The notes: generated from the letters alone by a model not told the origin. A stretch of 64,000 nt of DNA from Polycyclovorans sp002706265 (GCA_963973915.1 CAXBBM010000004.1:186001-250000); one strand, 5' to 3'. Shown: positions 8,687 through 17,888, counted from the first letter of the stretch. Translations and numbers: made by a program.

Positions 8687-9732
8687 CCCCCGCGCTGTCA
8701 TTCGCCGAACGGGTGCTGCAATGGTTCGATGCACACGGCAGGCACGACCTGCCGTGGCAGCAGCCGCGCTCGGCGTATCGCGTCTGGGTGTCGGAGATCA
8801 TGCTGCAGCAGACCCAGGTGGCCACCGTCGTCCCCTACTTCGCGCGCTTCATGGCGCGCTTTCCCGACGTGCAGACCCTGGCCTGCGCCCCGCTGGATGA
8901 GGTGCTCGCCCACTGGTCGGGCCTCGGCTACTACGCCCGGGCGCGCAATCTCCACGCCTGCGCCAAGGTCGTCACCGAGACCTTGAACGGGGCGTTTCCG
9001 CGCACGATTGACGGCTGCATGGCGCTGCCCGGCATCGGCCGGTCCACCGCTGGCGCCATCGTGTCGCAAGCCTTCGATCTACCCGCGCCCATCCTCGACG
9101 GCAACGTGCGCCGCGTGCTGGCCCGCCACGCCGCGCTGCACGGCTGGCCGGGCACGCCGGCGGTGTCACAGGCCTTCTGGGCGCTGGCCGAAGCGCGGCT
9201 GCCGACCCACCGCCACGCCGACTACACCCAGGCCCTGATGGACCTGGGCGCCACCTGCTGCACCGCGCGGCGCCCACAGTGCCTGTCGTGCCCGGTGCAG
9301 CACGACTGCCTCGCCCGCCAGCACGGCAGCATTGACCACCTGCCCACGCCCAAACCACGGCGCACGCGGCCCCGCAGGCGGGCGCAGATTCTCATCATCG
9401 AAAATGAGGCCGGCGACATCCTGCTGGCCAGGCGGCCCCAACGCGGCCTCTGGGGCGGCCTGTGGAGCCCGCCCGTCATCGACGCCGAGCAGTGCTGGCC
9501 GGCGGCACTGGACGCACTGCCCCGGCGTGACCACGCACCGCTGGCGCCCATCGCCCACCGCTTCACCCACTTCGACCTGCAGATGGACCCGGTGCGACTG
9601 CTGGGCACATCCCCGCCGGACACGGACCACATCTGGCACACACCGTCGGGAGCCCTTACCCTCGGGCTCCCGGCGCCCATCCGGCGCATGATCGAACAAC
9701 TGGTTGCCCACCCTGCAACCCCGCAAGCCTGA
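8683..9732 (+). CDS. mutY: A/G-specific adenine DNA glycosylase MutY
   Basis: A 349-residue base-excision repair enzyme that removes adenine mispaired with 8-oxoguanine. Visible landmarks are the catalytic Glu38 in VSEIMLQQT, the helix-hairpin-helix LPGIGRSTAGAI (about 115-126), the catalytic Asp139 in ILDGNVRR, and the 4Fe-4S cluster Cys193-x6-Cys200-x2-Cys203-x5-Cys209. The C-terminal Nudix-like domain (about 240-345) senses oxoG. The start is GTG and overlaps the asmA stop. yggX follows after 6 bp, the common mutY-yggX pairing. Confidence 0.96.
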   Translation: MTPALSFAERVLQWFDAHGRHDLPWQQPRSAYRVWVSEIMLQQTQVATVVPYFARFMARFPDVQTLACAPLDEVLAHWSGLGYYARARNLHACAKVVTETLNGAFPRTIDGCMALPGIGRSTAGAIVSQAFDLPAPILDGNVRRVLARHAALHGWPGTPAVSQAFWALAEARLPTHRHADYTQALMDLGATCCTARRPQCLSCPVQHDCLARQHGSIDHLPTPKPRRTRPRRRAQILIIENEAGDILLARRPQRGLWGGLWSPPVIDAEQCWPAALDALPRRDHAPLAPIAHRFTHFDLQMDPVRLLGTSPPDTDHIWHTPSGALTLGLPAPIRRMIEQLVAHPATPQA

Positions 9733-9738
9733 GATCCC

Positions 9739-10035
9739 ATGACCAAAACCGTTCACTGCATCAAGCTCGGCCGCGAAGCCGAGGCGCTCCCCAAACCGCC
9801 CCTGCCCGGCCCGCTGGGACAGAAGATTTTCGAGAACGTCAGCAAGCAAGCCTGGGAAACCTGGAAAGAACACCAAACCCGGCTGATCAACGAATACCGC
9901 CTGGCACTCTCAGACGCCAAGGCCCGCGCCTTCCTCATGGACGAGCTCAAGAAGTATTTTTTTGAAGGCGGCGAGCTGACCAGCACCGGCTTCGTGCCCC
10001 CGCCCGCCGACAGCGGCGTCAAGCAATACCCCTGA
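9739..10035 (+). CDS. yggX: YggX, Fe(II)-trafficking / oxidative damage protection protein
   Basis: A 98-residue protein matching the YggX family over its full length: the N-terminal CIKLGREAEALP with the conserved Cys7, the GQKIFENVSKQAWETW block and the NEYRL helix. YggX helps protect Fe-S proteins from oxidative damage; the neighbouring MutY carries a 4Fe-4S cluster. The two genes are 6 bp apart and very likely one transcript. Confidence 0.95.
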   Translation: MTKTVHCIKLGREAEALPKPPLPGPLGQKIFENVSKQAWETWKEHQTRLINEYRLALSDAKARAFLMDELKKYFFEGGELTSTGFVPPPADSGVKQYP

Positions 10036-10120
10036 ACCAGCGCCTCGCGCTTGACGCCACCCCGCCGCGCGGCTTTAATACGCGCCCCTTGCGTGCAATG
10101 CGCGACGGGTCAGCCTCAAT

Positions 10121-10196
10121 GGCCAAGTAGCTCAGTCGGTAGAGCAGGGGATTGAAAATCCCCGTGTCGGCGGTTCGATTCCGTCCTTGGCCACCA
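10121..10196 (+). tRNA. tRNA-Phe (GAA)
   Basis: A 76-nt cloverleaf can be drawn by hand: acceptor stem GGCCAAG pairing with CTTGGCC, D-arm with AGCTCAGTCGGTAGAGC, anticodon stem GGGGA/TCCCC around loop TTGAAAA (anticodon GAA at 10154-10156), T-loop GGTTCGATTCC and an encoded CCA end. It is a single-copy gene here and does not overlap its neighbours. Confidence 0.97.
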
Positions 10197-10557
10197 TTTA
10201 ATCCACAATAAAATCAAAGACTTTGCTCGGCCCCGCCACGCGAAGCCTTTCTGCTTGGGCTGCCTGCGAGAAACGCCTGCCTGCAATGCGGCACGCTACA
10301 GTCCTGAGACGAGATCCGGTCAGATGCACGCACCGAATCTCCCATCGTTGTGTCGTGCGGCTTGCAGGTTTCATCAACCACCGACGGCTCGCTTGCGTGG
10401 CACCCGCGAGCCCCGCGGACAGGACGCTGGCCATGCCACCTGCAGTCATGGATGCCTGGCCGTCCACGCGGTTGCTGCACGCCGCTCCATCGACACCCTG
10501 CCACTGACGATCACCCGCGCCGGGTACGCCGTGCGGCCCTGTCGCCAACCTGCAGGG
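10197..10557. other. 361-bp gap between tRNA-Phe and cusA, no gene seen
   Basis: Open frames exist on both strands but none has a ribosome binding site, recognisable motif or coherent composition. I see no integrase, no second copy of the tRNA 3' end and no terminator with a T tract. It may be the trailer of the cus transcript, which ends at 10558. Confidence 0.5.
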
Positions 10558-13500
10558 TCACGCGGCAAGCCGCCGCCGGTGCAGCAGCAGATACGCCGCT
10601 GGCAGCACCAGCATGGACAGCAGCGGCGCGGTGATCATGCCGCCGACCATGGGGGCGGCGATGCGCTGCATGATTTCGCTGCCGGTGCCGGCGCCGATGA
10701 ACAGCGGCAACAGGCCGGCGATGATGACGGCGACGGTCATGGCCTTGGGCCGCACGCGCAGCACTGCGCCGTCGATCAGGGCGGCGCGCAGGTCGGCGTG
10801 GGTGCGCAGGGCGCCGCGCTCTTCGCGCTCGCGCACGGCGTTGTCGAGGTAGAGCAGCATGACCACGCCGAACTCTGCCGCCACGCCGGCCAGGGCAATG
10901 AAGCCCACGCCGCTGGCGACCGACAGGTGGTGGCCCAGGCCGTAGATCAACCAGAATCCGCCGATCAGGGCGAACGGCAGGGTTGCCATGATCAGCACCG
11001 CTGAACTGACGCGGCCAAACGTGAGGTACAGCAGCACAAAGATGACGCTGAGGGTCAGCGGCACGACCACTTGCAGGCGCTGGCTGGCGCGCGCCAGGTA
11101 CTCGAATTGCCCTGACCAGCTCACCGAATACCCGGCGGGCAGTTGCACCTGCTCGGCGACGGCCCGTTTGGCATCGGCCACGTAGCCGCCCAGGTCGCGG
11201 TCGCGAATGTCGATGTAGATCCAGCCATTGGGGCGCGCGTTTTCAGACTTGATCATGGGCGGGCCGGCGGTGATGCTGACCTCGGCAAAGCTGCCCAGGG
11301 TGAGGGTTTCACCGCGCATCGTGACCACGGGCAACTCGCGCAGGTCTTGCACCGAGTCGCGCAGCTCACGCGGATAACGGACGTTGATGGGAAAGCGCTG
11401 CAAGCCTTCGACGGTTTCGCCGATGTTTTGGCCACCAATGGCCATGCTGACCAGCCGCTGCACGTCGGTGATCGACAGCCCGTGGCGCGCGGCGGCGATG
11501 CGGTCTGGCACCACCTCGATGTAGCGCCCGCCCGAAACGCGCTCGGAGAAGGCCGAGGCAGTGCCCGGCACGGTCTTGACCACCGCGGCAATCTGGTCGC
11601 CGATGCGCTGTATCTCGTTCAGGTCTGGCCCGGCGATCTTGATGCCCACGGGCGACTTGATGCCGGTTGCCAGCATGTCGAGGCGGTTGCGGATGGGTTG
11701 CACCCACACATTGCCCATGCCCGGCAGCTTGAGCGCGGCGTCCATCTCGTCAATGAGTTTTTCGGTGGTCATGCCGGCGCGCCATTGGGCCTTGGGCTTG
11801 AGCCGGATGGTGGTTTCAACCATTTCCAGCGGCGCCGGGTCGGTGGCGGTTTCGGCGCGGCCGATCTTGCCGAACACCCGCTCGACCTCGGGAAAGCTTT
11901 TCAGGATGCGGTCGGTCTGCTGAAGAATCTGCGCGCCCTTGCCCACCGACAGGCCCGGCAGCGCGGTGGGCATGTACAGCAGGTCGCCCTCGTCCAGTGG
12001 CGGCATGAACTCGGTCCCCAGGCGGGTCATCGGCCATGCGGTGGCCAGCGCCAGCAGCGCGGCGACGGCCAGGGTGGTGCGTGGACGGGCCAGCACCGCG
12101 TGAATCATCGGCCGATAGGCCGCCGCCAGAACACGGTTGAGCGGGTTGGTCGACTCGGCTGCGATCTTGCCGCGAATGAAGGCCACCATCAGCACCGGAA
12201 TCAGCGTCACCGACAGCCCGGCCGCGGCGGCCATTGCATAGGTTTTGGTGAAGGCCAGCGGCGCGAACATGCGGCCTTCCTGAGCCTGCAGGGTGAACAC
12301 CGGCACGAAGCTGAGGGTGATGATCAGCAGGCTGAAAAACAGCGCCGGGCCGACCTCGGCGGCGGCCTCGGCGATCAGCTTCAGCCGCTGCTCGCCTTGC
12401 AGCACCTGCCCGGGATGCGCGCGCGTCCAGTGCTCCAGCTTCTTGTGGGCGTTCTCGATCATCACCACCGCCGCGTCGACCATGGCGCCGATGGCGATCG
12501 CCACGCCCCCCAGCGACATGATGTTGGCGCTGAGCCCCTGCCAATGCATGACGCCGAAGGCCACCAAGATGCCCACCGGCAGGGTGATGATGGCCACCAG
12601 CGCCGAGCGCAGGTGCCACAGAAAAATGCCGCAGACCAGCGCGACGACCAGAAACTCTTCGAGCAACTTGTGCGACAGGTTTTGCACCGCCCGGTCGATG
12701 AGGGTGGCGCGATCGTAGGTTTCGACCACCTCGACGCCCTCGGGCAGGCTGGCTTTCAGCACCTCGAGTTTGGCCTTGACGGCCTTGATGGTGGACAGCG
12801 CGTTCTCGCCCGAGCGCAGCACGATCACGCCACCGACCACTTCGCCTTCACCATCCAGTTCGGCGATGCCACGGCGTATTTCGGGGCCCCGTTGCACGGT
12901 GGCCACGTCGCGCAGCAGCACCGGGGTGCCGTCTTCGCCCAGGGCGACGGGAATCTGGCGAAAATCATCGAGGTTCTGAAGATAGCCCCGGGTGCGCACC
13001 ATATATTCGGCCTCGGCCAGCTCCAGCACCGAGCCGCCGCCCTCGCTGTTGGCGGCCTGGATGGCGGCCACGACCGTGTCCAGCGGCAGCCTGTAGGCGC
13101 GCAGGCGGTCGGGGTCGAGCACGATCTGGTACTGGCGGTTGAAGCCGCCAAGGGTGGCGACCTCGGCCACGTTCTCGACGGTTTTCAGTTCGTATTTCAG
13201 AAACCAGTCCTGCAATGCACGCAGTTCTGAAATGTCGGTGTTGCCGCTGCGGTCGACCAGGGCGTATTCGTAGATCCAGCCCACGCCGGTGGCGTCTGGC
13301 CCCAGCGCGGCATCGGCGGCTTCGGGCAGCCGGTCTTGCACCTGCGACAGATACTCAAGCACCCGCGAACGCGCCCAGTAGAGGTCCACCCCGTCTTCGA
13401 ACAGCACGTAGACGAACGATTCGCCGAACATGGAATAGCCCCGCACGGTCTTGGCGTAGGGCACCGACAACAGCGTGGTGGTCAGCGGGTAGGTCACCTG

Positions 13501-13689
13501 GTCTTCCACCACCTGCGGCGCCTGTCCGGGGTAGGTGGTGCGAACGATCACCTGCGTGTCCGACAGATCGGGAATCGCGTCCAGTGGCATGTGCACCGTG
13601 GCGTAGAGCCCCCACGCGGTGAGCAGCACGGTGCCGAACAGCACCAGAAAGCGGTTGTGCACCGACCAGTGAATGAGCCGCGCGATCAT
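10558..13689 (-). CDS. cusA: Cu(I)/Ag(I) efflux RND pump CusA
   Basis: A 1043-residue heavy-metal RND inner-membrane pump with the usual two halves of membrane helices and periplasmic domains. The family signature GAMVDAAVVMIENAHK is at 401-416, with the proton-relay Asp405. The methionines that carry metal through E. coli CusA are all present at the same numbers: M391, M403, M410, M486, M573, M623 and M672. That supports monovalent copper/silver rather than zinc, cobalt or nickel. The start overlaps cusB by 4 bp. It is the last gene of the cus operon. Confidence 0.94.
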   Translation of the reverse strand: MIARLIHWSVHNRFLVLFGTVLLTAWGLYATVHMPLDAIPDLSDTQVIVRTTYPGQAPQVVEDQVTYPLTTTLLSVPYAKTVRGYSMFGESFVYVLFEDGVDLYWARSRVLEYLSQVQDRLPEAADAALGPDATGVGWIYEYALVDRSGNTDISELRALQDWFLKYELKTVENVAEVATLGGFNRQYQIVLDPDRLRAYRLPLDTVVAAIQAANSEGGGSVLELAEAEYMVRTRGYLQNLDDFRQIPVALGEDGTPVLLRDVATVQRGPEIRRGIAELDGEGEVVGGVIVLRSGENALSTIKAVKAKLEVLKASLPEGVEVVETYDRATLIDRAVQNLSHKLLEEFLVVALVCGIFLWHLRSALVAIITLPVGILVAFGVMHWQGLSANIMSLGGVAIAIGAMVDAAVVMIENAHKKLEHWTRAHPGQVLQGEQRLKLIAEAAAEVGPALFFSLLIITLSFVPVFTLQAQEGRMFAPLAFTKTYAMAAAAGLSVTLIPVLMVAFIRGKIAAESTNPLNRVLAAAYRPMIHAVLARPRTTLAVAALLALATAWPMTRLGTEFMPPLDEGDLLYMPTALPGLSVGKGAQILQQTDRILKSFPEVERVFGKIGRAETATDPAPLEMVETTIRLKPKAQWRAGMTTEKLIDEMDAALKLPGMGNVWVQPIRNRLDMLATGIKSPVGIKIAGPDLNEIQRIGDQIAAVVKTVPGTASAFSERVSGGRYIEVVPDRIAAARHGLSITDVQRLVSMAIGGQNIGETVEGLQRFPINVRYPRELRDSVQDLRELPVVTMRGETLTLGSFAEVSITAGPPMIKSENARPNGWIYIDIRDRDLGGYVADAKRAVAEQVQLPAGYSVSWSGQFEYLARASQRLQVVVPLTLSVIFVLLYLTFGRVSSAVLIMATLPFALIGGFWLIYGLGHHLSVASGVGFIALAGVAAEFGVVMLLYLDNAVREREERGALRTHADLRAALIDGAVLRVRPKAMTVAVIIAGLLPLFIGAGTGSEIMQRIAAPMVGGMITAPLLSMLVLPAAYLLLHRRRLAA

Positions 13690-15110
13690 GGCGTGCGCCC
13701 GTGGTCGCGATCGTCACCGTGGTCGTGACCGTGGCCGGCGGCGTGAGCGGGGTCGGGGTCGGGGTCGGGGTCGAGGCGCTGGTCCGGCGTGACATCGGCG
13801 GCCGGCGCAGCGCCCATGCGGTGGTAGGCGCCCTGCAGACTGGCCTCCGAGTCGATCAGAAACTGCCCCGACACCACGACTTGCTGGCCGGGTTTCAACC
13901 CGCCGGTCACCACCATCTCGCCGTCGCGCTCGGGGCCGGGCACCACCGCCACCGGGCGGTAGCGTCCCGCAGACTCGGCAACGATCACCACGTTGCGTGT
14001 GCCGGTGCGAATCACCGCCTCGGTGGGCACCCGCGTGGCGTCGTGCAGGGCATCGCCCCTGACCGTGACGGCGCCATACATGCCCGGCTTGATCGCCCCG
14101 TCGGCATTGCCCAGCACCACCCTTGCGCGCACCGTGCGGGTTGCGGTGTCGAGCAGCGGATACACGTAGTCCACCTCGCCCTTGTAGACCTTGCCCGGCA
14201 GCCCCCTGAAGCGCACCTCGGCCACCTGCCCCGCGCGCAGCCAGCCGGACTGCGTTTCAGGCACCTCGACCTGCACCCACACCGAAGACAGATCGGCCAG
14301 CGTCATCAGCGGCTGGCCGGGCGTGACCTGCGCGCCCTGACGGACCGCCAGGTCCACGACCACGCCGGACTGCGGCGACACAATGGCGTCCTGCCGCTGT
14401 GCCTGGGTGCCCGCGTTGAGCAGCCGCAGGCGCGCTTGCGCGGCGCTGATCAGCGTGGCGTCGCCCAGCGTGCGGGCAAAAGCCAGTTCTTCCTGCGCGG
14501 CAAGCACCTCGGGCGCATACAGCCCGGCCAGCACCTGGCCCTTGCGCACGGTGTCGCCCACGGCGTTGACGTGCAGGCGCTCCACCCAGCCCTCGGCGCG
14601 GGCACTGACAACCGCGATACGGCGCTCGTCCACAGCGACGCTGCCGGTGGCCTCGACCCGCTGCAGAAAAGTGCCGGCCTTCACCACCGCGGTGCGCATG
14701 CCCAGGTTCTGCGCCATGCGCGGGTCGATCGTCACCACCGCGCCGCCCGGTGTGTCTGCACCGGCGGCGTCGGCATATTTCGGCACCAGTTGCATGTCCA
14801 TGAAGGGCGACTTGCCGGGCTGGTCGAAGTGCTGGTCGGGCCGCATCGGGTCGTACCAGTACAGCGGCTCGGCCTTCGCGGTGGGCGCTGCGTCGCGCTT
14901 GACCAGTTGCATGCCGCAGATCGGGCAGTTGCCCGGCTGGTCCTGCCGCACCTGCGGGTGCATCGAGCAGGTGTACACCACGCCGTCGGCCTCGTTGGGG
15001 GTCGCAACCCATTGATGCCGGTGCGGCGCCATGGTGTGCGCCCACCATGCTCCGGCCACGCCCGCCAGCAGCACGACAATGACCACAAGCCCCCAGGTCT
15101 TCTTACTCAT
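13686..15110 (-). CDS. cusB: CusB-type periplasmic adaptor with heavy-metal-binding domain
   Basis: A 474-residue membrane fusion protein with an N-terminal membrane anchor (about 7-25). A heavy-metal-binding module follows: YTCSMHP (Cys48) and CPICGM (Cys62, Cys65), then a second degenerate copy ending SPFMDMQLVP. The lipoyl/beta-barrel adaptor body covers about 130-430. The C-terminus is an Asp-Pro repeat followed by a His-rich tail (GHGHDHGDDRDH), probably a metal sink. The start MSKK at 15110 is preferred over an extension that overlaps cusC deeply. It links CusA to the outer-membrane channel. Confidence 0.9.
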   Translation of the reverse strand: MSKKTWGLVVIVVLLAGVAGAWWAHTMAPHRHQWVATPNEADGVVYTCSMHPQVRQDQPGNCPICGMQLVKRDAAPTAKAEPLYWYDPMRPDQHFDQPGKSPFMDMQLVPKYADAAGADTPGGAVVTIDPRMAQNLGMRTAVVKAGTFLQRVEATGSVAVDERRIAVVSARAEGWVERLHVNAVGDTVRKGQVLAGLYAPEVLAAQEELAFARTLGDATLISAAQARLRLLNAGTQAQRQDAIVSPQSGVVVDLAVRQGAQVTPGQPLMTLADLSSVWVQVEVPETQSGWLRAGQVAEVRFRGLPGKVYKGEVDYVYPLLDTATRTVRARVVLGNADGAIKPGMYGAVTVRGDALHDATRVPTEAVIRTGTRNVVIVAESAGRYRPVAVVPGPERDGEMVVTGGLKPGQQVVVSGQFLIDSEASLQGAYHRMGAAPAADVTPDQRLDPDPDPDPAHAAGHGHDHGDDRDHGRTP

Positions 15111-16407
15111 GTGCGTGCTCCGCCGGGCCGGCCGGCGCGTCGAACGCGCCCAGATACCGCAACTGCGCCTCGCTGCGGGCCAGTTCATGTTGCAGAGCCA
15201 GCGCGCTCAGGCGCAGTTCCAGCGCGGCGCTGCGGGCGTCGAGCAGGTCACGGAATCCGTTGCGGCCGGCGCGCCAGCCCCGTTGCGCGGCCTGGATCTG
15301 CGCGTCGGCGTCGGGCAACAGCCGCGTCTGGTAGAGCTGTAGCCGTTCCAGCAAGCGCTCGTGGTCGTGATGGCTGTGCCGCGCCTGAGACAGCAGGCGG
15401 CGGTGCACGTCTTGCCGCGCAAACTCGGCCGCCTGCTGCTGCGCCAGTGCCGCAGTCAGCGCCTGGTCCTGGCGGTTGCGGGTGAACACCGGCAGGTCTA
15501 TGCCGACCTGCAGCATCACCATTTCGGAAAAGGCCGGGCGGTGGCCGTAGCCCACGGCCACGCGCCAATCCGGGCTGAAGTTGGCGCGGGCCAGCCCTGA
15601 GCCCGCCTCGGCAGCGGCGATCTGCGCGGCGGCACCGGCCAGCTGCGGGTGATCGGCCACTGCGGTTACCACACTGGCCAGCGGTGGCACGACCTCGCGC
15701 GGCGGCAGATCGGTGCAAATGGGTTGCAGGGCGGCGTCTCCGATCCAGCGAGACAGGCCGCTGCGTGCCTGCTCGATGCGCTGGTCGGCTTCGCGCGCGG
15801 CGTCTTCCAGGCGGTTGACCTGCTGCCGGGCGCGGAGAAACTCCGCCTGCGTCGTGGTGCCGGTCCGCAGGGCGATCTCGGCGGCCTGCAGCTGCGATTC
15901 GGCCTCGGCCTGCAGCGTGCGGACCAGGCTCAGCTCCTGCTCGAACCGCCAGACATCCAGCCACGCCAAGGTGACTTCGAGGCGGATGCTGCGCCGTGCC
16001 AGATGGTGTTCGGCGCTCAGCCGCGCGGCCTCCTGCGTCAGTTGTTCGCCCCGCAGGCGGCGCTTCTCGGCGCGCGGAAATTCCTGCATGACGCTGAGTT
16101 CGATCTGGGTGTCGGAATCGCGGGTGAGCGAGTAGGCCTCGTTGGTGTCGATGGGCAGATCGACGATGCCCAAGCCCAGCTGCGGGTCGGGCAACTGGGC
16201 GGCGGCCACGGCCGAGGCCTGGGCGGCCTGGCGCTGGGCGTCTAGGCCGGTGATCAGCGGCTGGGCGGTCACTGCCAACGCTGCGGCGTCGGACAGGGTC
16301 AGCGTGGCACGGTCACAGGCGCTCGCCCCGGCGGGCGGCGCGGCAGCGGCCGTCAGGGTCACGGCCACGAGGTGCCACGCAAGTGCGCGGCGGGTCAACA
16401 GGGGCAT
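15103..16407 (-). CDS. cusC: TolC-family outer-membrane channel of the Cus system
   Basis: A 434-residue outer-membrane efflux protein with an N-terminal signal peptide (to about residue 30). It shows two OEP repeats rich in long helices, for example RLRGEQLTQEAARLSAEHHL and LQAEAESQLQAAEIALRTG with the motif GTTTQAEFLRARQQ. It should provide the outer-membrane exit for CusBA. Its 3' end overlaps cusB by 8 bp. The subfamily name cusC rests on operon position more than sequence; the protein is more like the short TolC proteins of betaproteobacterial heavy-metal operons than E. coli CusC. Confidence 0.85.
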   Translation of the reverse strand: MPLLTRRALAWHLVAVTLTAAAAPPAGASACDRATLTLSDAAALAVTAQPLITGLDAQRQAAQASAVAAAQLPDPQLGLGIVDLPIDTNEAYSLTRDSDTQIELSVMQEFPRAEKRRLRGEQLTQEAARLSAEHHLARRSIRLEVTLAWLDVWRFEQELSLVRTLQAEAESQLQAAEIALRTGTTTQAEFLRARQQVNRLEDAAREADQRIEQARSGLSRWIGDAALQPICTDLPPREVVPPLASVVTAVADHPQLAGAAAQIAAAEAGSGLARANFSPDWRVAVGYGHRPAFSEMVMLQVGIDLPVFTRNRQDQALTAALAQQQAAEFARQDVHRRLLSQARHSHHDHERLLERLQLYQTRLLPDADAQIQAAQRGWRAGRNGFRDLLDARSAALELRLSALALQHELARSEAQLRYLGAFDAPAGPAEHAHE

Positions 16408-16557
16408 TCATCTTCTCCACGGGTCGGGCCGGGGTGGCCCGCAGCGGCTCAGGGCGAGCCGGTCTTGAACATCAACCGTGGAACGTGATGGGCGGTCTCA
16501 ACAACGCACTGAGGCGAAGCGCCTGCACCGGCGGCAACGCGAACGGCGGGGCGTCGA

Positions 16558-16905
16558 TCACCGTGTTCGGCAGCCAGATGCCGGGACTGGTGATGGCCGC
16601 CAGATGCCGGGACTGGTGATGGCCGCCAGATGCCCCAGCGCACAACTGGTCAGGTTGGGGCAGCCTTCATCGCAACAGGACGACGCTGCGGCGTCTTCGG
16701 CGTCACGGGCCTGCTGTGGTGCCTGGCTGGCCATTTTGGCGCAGTGGGGCATGTCGGCCATGTCGACCATTGCGGCGGGTGCGGTCGATGCGGCAACGCT
16801 TGTCGCGACCGGGGCGGTCATGCCCGGCGCTGCGGCCACGGCATAGCCCTGCACCAGAAAGATGAGCCCCAGCAGGGTATTGAGCAGTGGCCGAAGGCGT
16901 TGCAT
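16558..16905 (-). CDS. Small exported Cys/Met/His-rich protein at head of cus operon, C-terminus frameshifted
   Basis: The 115-residue product has a signal-like N-terminus (LLNTLLGLIFLVQGYAVAAA) and a short mature part rich in Met, His and Cys: MVDMADMPHCAKM, then SSCCDEGCPNLTSC. This suggests periplasmic copper binding ahead of cusCBA, but I recognise no named family. A 26-bp tandem duplication (16576-16627) changes the frame after GHLAAITSPGIW. The present protein ends GCRTR. Without one copy it would run on to a stop at 16472, about 135 residues, ending LRPPITFHG and stopping 65 bp before cusC. The start at 16905 is ATG followed by a basic signal peptide. Confidence 0.62.
   Translation of the reverse strand: MQRLRPLLNTLLGLIFLVQGYAVAAAPGMTAPVATSVAASTAPAAMVDMADMPHCAKMASQAPQQARDAEDAAASSCCDEGCPNLTSCALGHLAAITSPGIWRPSPVPASGCRTR
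16576..16627. repeat. Perfect 26-bp tandem duplication
   Basis: Two identical 26-bp units, 16576-16601 and 16602-16627, followed by 7 more matching bases. Because 26 is not a multiple of three, the duplication shifts the reading frame of the small gene that contains it. Confidence 0.97.
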
Positions 16906-16970
16906 GAGGGCTGAGACTCTAGACCGGGCGGGTTGGTTCCGCAATGCGCTGGCGGCAGGCACGCGGCGCA

Positions 16971-16992
16971 AGAAAGCCGCCCGAAGGCGGCT
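16971..16992 (-). terminator. Rho-independent terminator downstream of pirin gene
   Basis: On the minus strand the sequence reads AGCCGCC-TTCG-GGCGGCT followed by TTCTT: a 7-bp G+C stem with a stable tetraloop and a short T run. It lies 18 bp after the pirin stop and just before the start of the cus-operon small gene. Confidence 0.65.
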
Positions 16993-17009
16993 GCTTTGGC
17001 CGTGCGCGC

Positions 17010-17888
17010 TCAGGCCGCTCGCGGTGCCATTTGATCGAAGCGCCCGCGGTTGAAGTCATCGATGGCCTGCGAGATTTCCACCTGCGTGTTCATCACGAAC
17101 GGGCCGTATCCCGCAATCGGCTCGTTCAGGGGCGCGCCGCTGAGCAGCAGCACCATGGCGTCGTCACCCTCGGCCTCAAGCTGCAGGTCGCGGCCCTCGC
17201 GCGCAAAGCTGACCCACTGCGCTTCGCCGGCAACGCCCTCGCCATTGATCCGCACCGTGCCGCGCAACACCACGAGGCCGGTGGTGTGGCCCTGCGGCAC
17301 GACCAGGTGTGCGGGCTTGCCGGCTTGCAATCGCAGGTCCCAGAGGTTGACCGGGCTGAAGGTGCGCGCCGGGCCGGCGGCCTCGCCAAAGGCCCCGGCA
17401 ATCACCCGCAGCGTGCCGGCACCGTCAGCCAGATCAACCACCGGAATGTCGCGCCTGAGCAGGGTCTGGTAGCCCGGCGCGGTCATCTTGTGCGCGGCCG
17501 GCAGGTTGACCCAGAGCTGCACCATTTCCATGTTGCCGCCCTGTTGCGCGAACGCCGCAGAATGAAACTCTTCGTGCACGATGCCGCCGCCTGCGGTCAT
17601 CCACTGCACGTCGCCCGGGCCGATGAGGCCGCCGCTGCCGGTGGAGTCGCGGTGCTCCAGCTCGCCTTGATAGACGATGGTCACCGTCTCGAAGCCCCGA
17701 TGCGGATGGGCGCCCACGCCGCGCCGGCCGGTGGTGGGCGTGAACGCCGTGGGCGCGGCGTAGTCGAGCATCAGAAACGGGCTCAGGGCCGCGCCCTGGT
17801 CGGCGTACGAAAACAGGGTGCGCACCGGAAAGCCGTCGCCTACCCAGTGCCGGCCGGGCTGACTGTGAATGCCGAGAAGCTTTTTCAT
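17010..17888 (-). CDS. Pirin family protein (bicupin)
   Basis: A 292-residue cytoplasmic bicupin. The N-terminal cupin carries the metal-binding histidines in GAHPHRGFETVTIVYQGELEH and the downstream GGGIVHEE, matching the iron site of pirins; the C-terminal cupin covers about 170-285. Bacterial pirins include quercetinase-like oxygenases and regulators, so the reaction is not fixed. AGGA lies 9 bases before the ATG. It stands alone, with its own terminator and a divergent neighbour. Confidence 0.88.
   Translation of the reverse strand: MKKLLGIHSQPGRHWVGDGFPVRTLFSYADQGAALSPFLMLDYAAPTAFTPTTGRRGVGAHPHRGFETVTIVYQGELEHRDSTGSGGLIGPGDVQWMTAGGGIVHEEFHSAAFAQQGGNMEMVQLWVNLPAAHKMTAPGYQTLLRRDIPVVDLADGAGTLRVIAGAFGEAAGPARTFSPVNLWDLRLQAGKPAHLVVPQGHTTGLVVLRGTVRINGEGVAGEAQWVSFAREGRDLQLEAEGDDAMVLLLSGAPLNEPIAGYGPFVMNTQVEISQAIDDFNRGRFDQMAPRAA

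Noticed and set aside
10121..10557. tRNA-Phe as integration site for a metal-resistance island
   Set aside because: No integrase and no repeat of the tRNA 3' end was seen near the far end of the cus operon.
11143..13230. A 695-codon open frame on the plus strand
   Set aside because: It is the antisense shadow of cusA; its His/Gly/Gln/Asp-rich translation is typical of G+C-rich reverse frames, and no motif or ribosome binding site supports it.
13701..15485. A 594-codon plus-strand frame
   Set aside because: Antisense of cusB/cusC; the real minus-strand genes carry clear family motifs.
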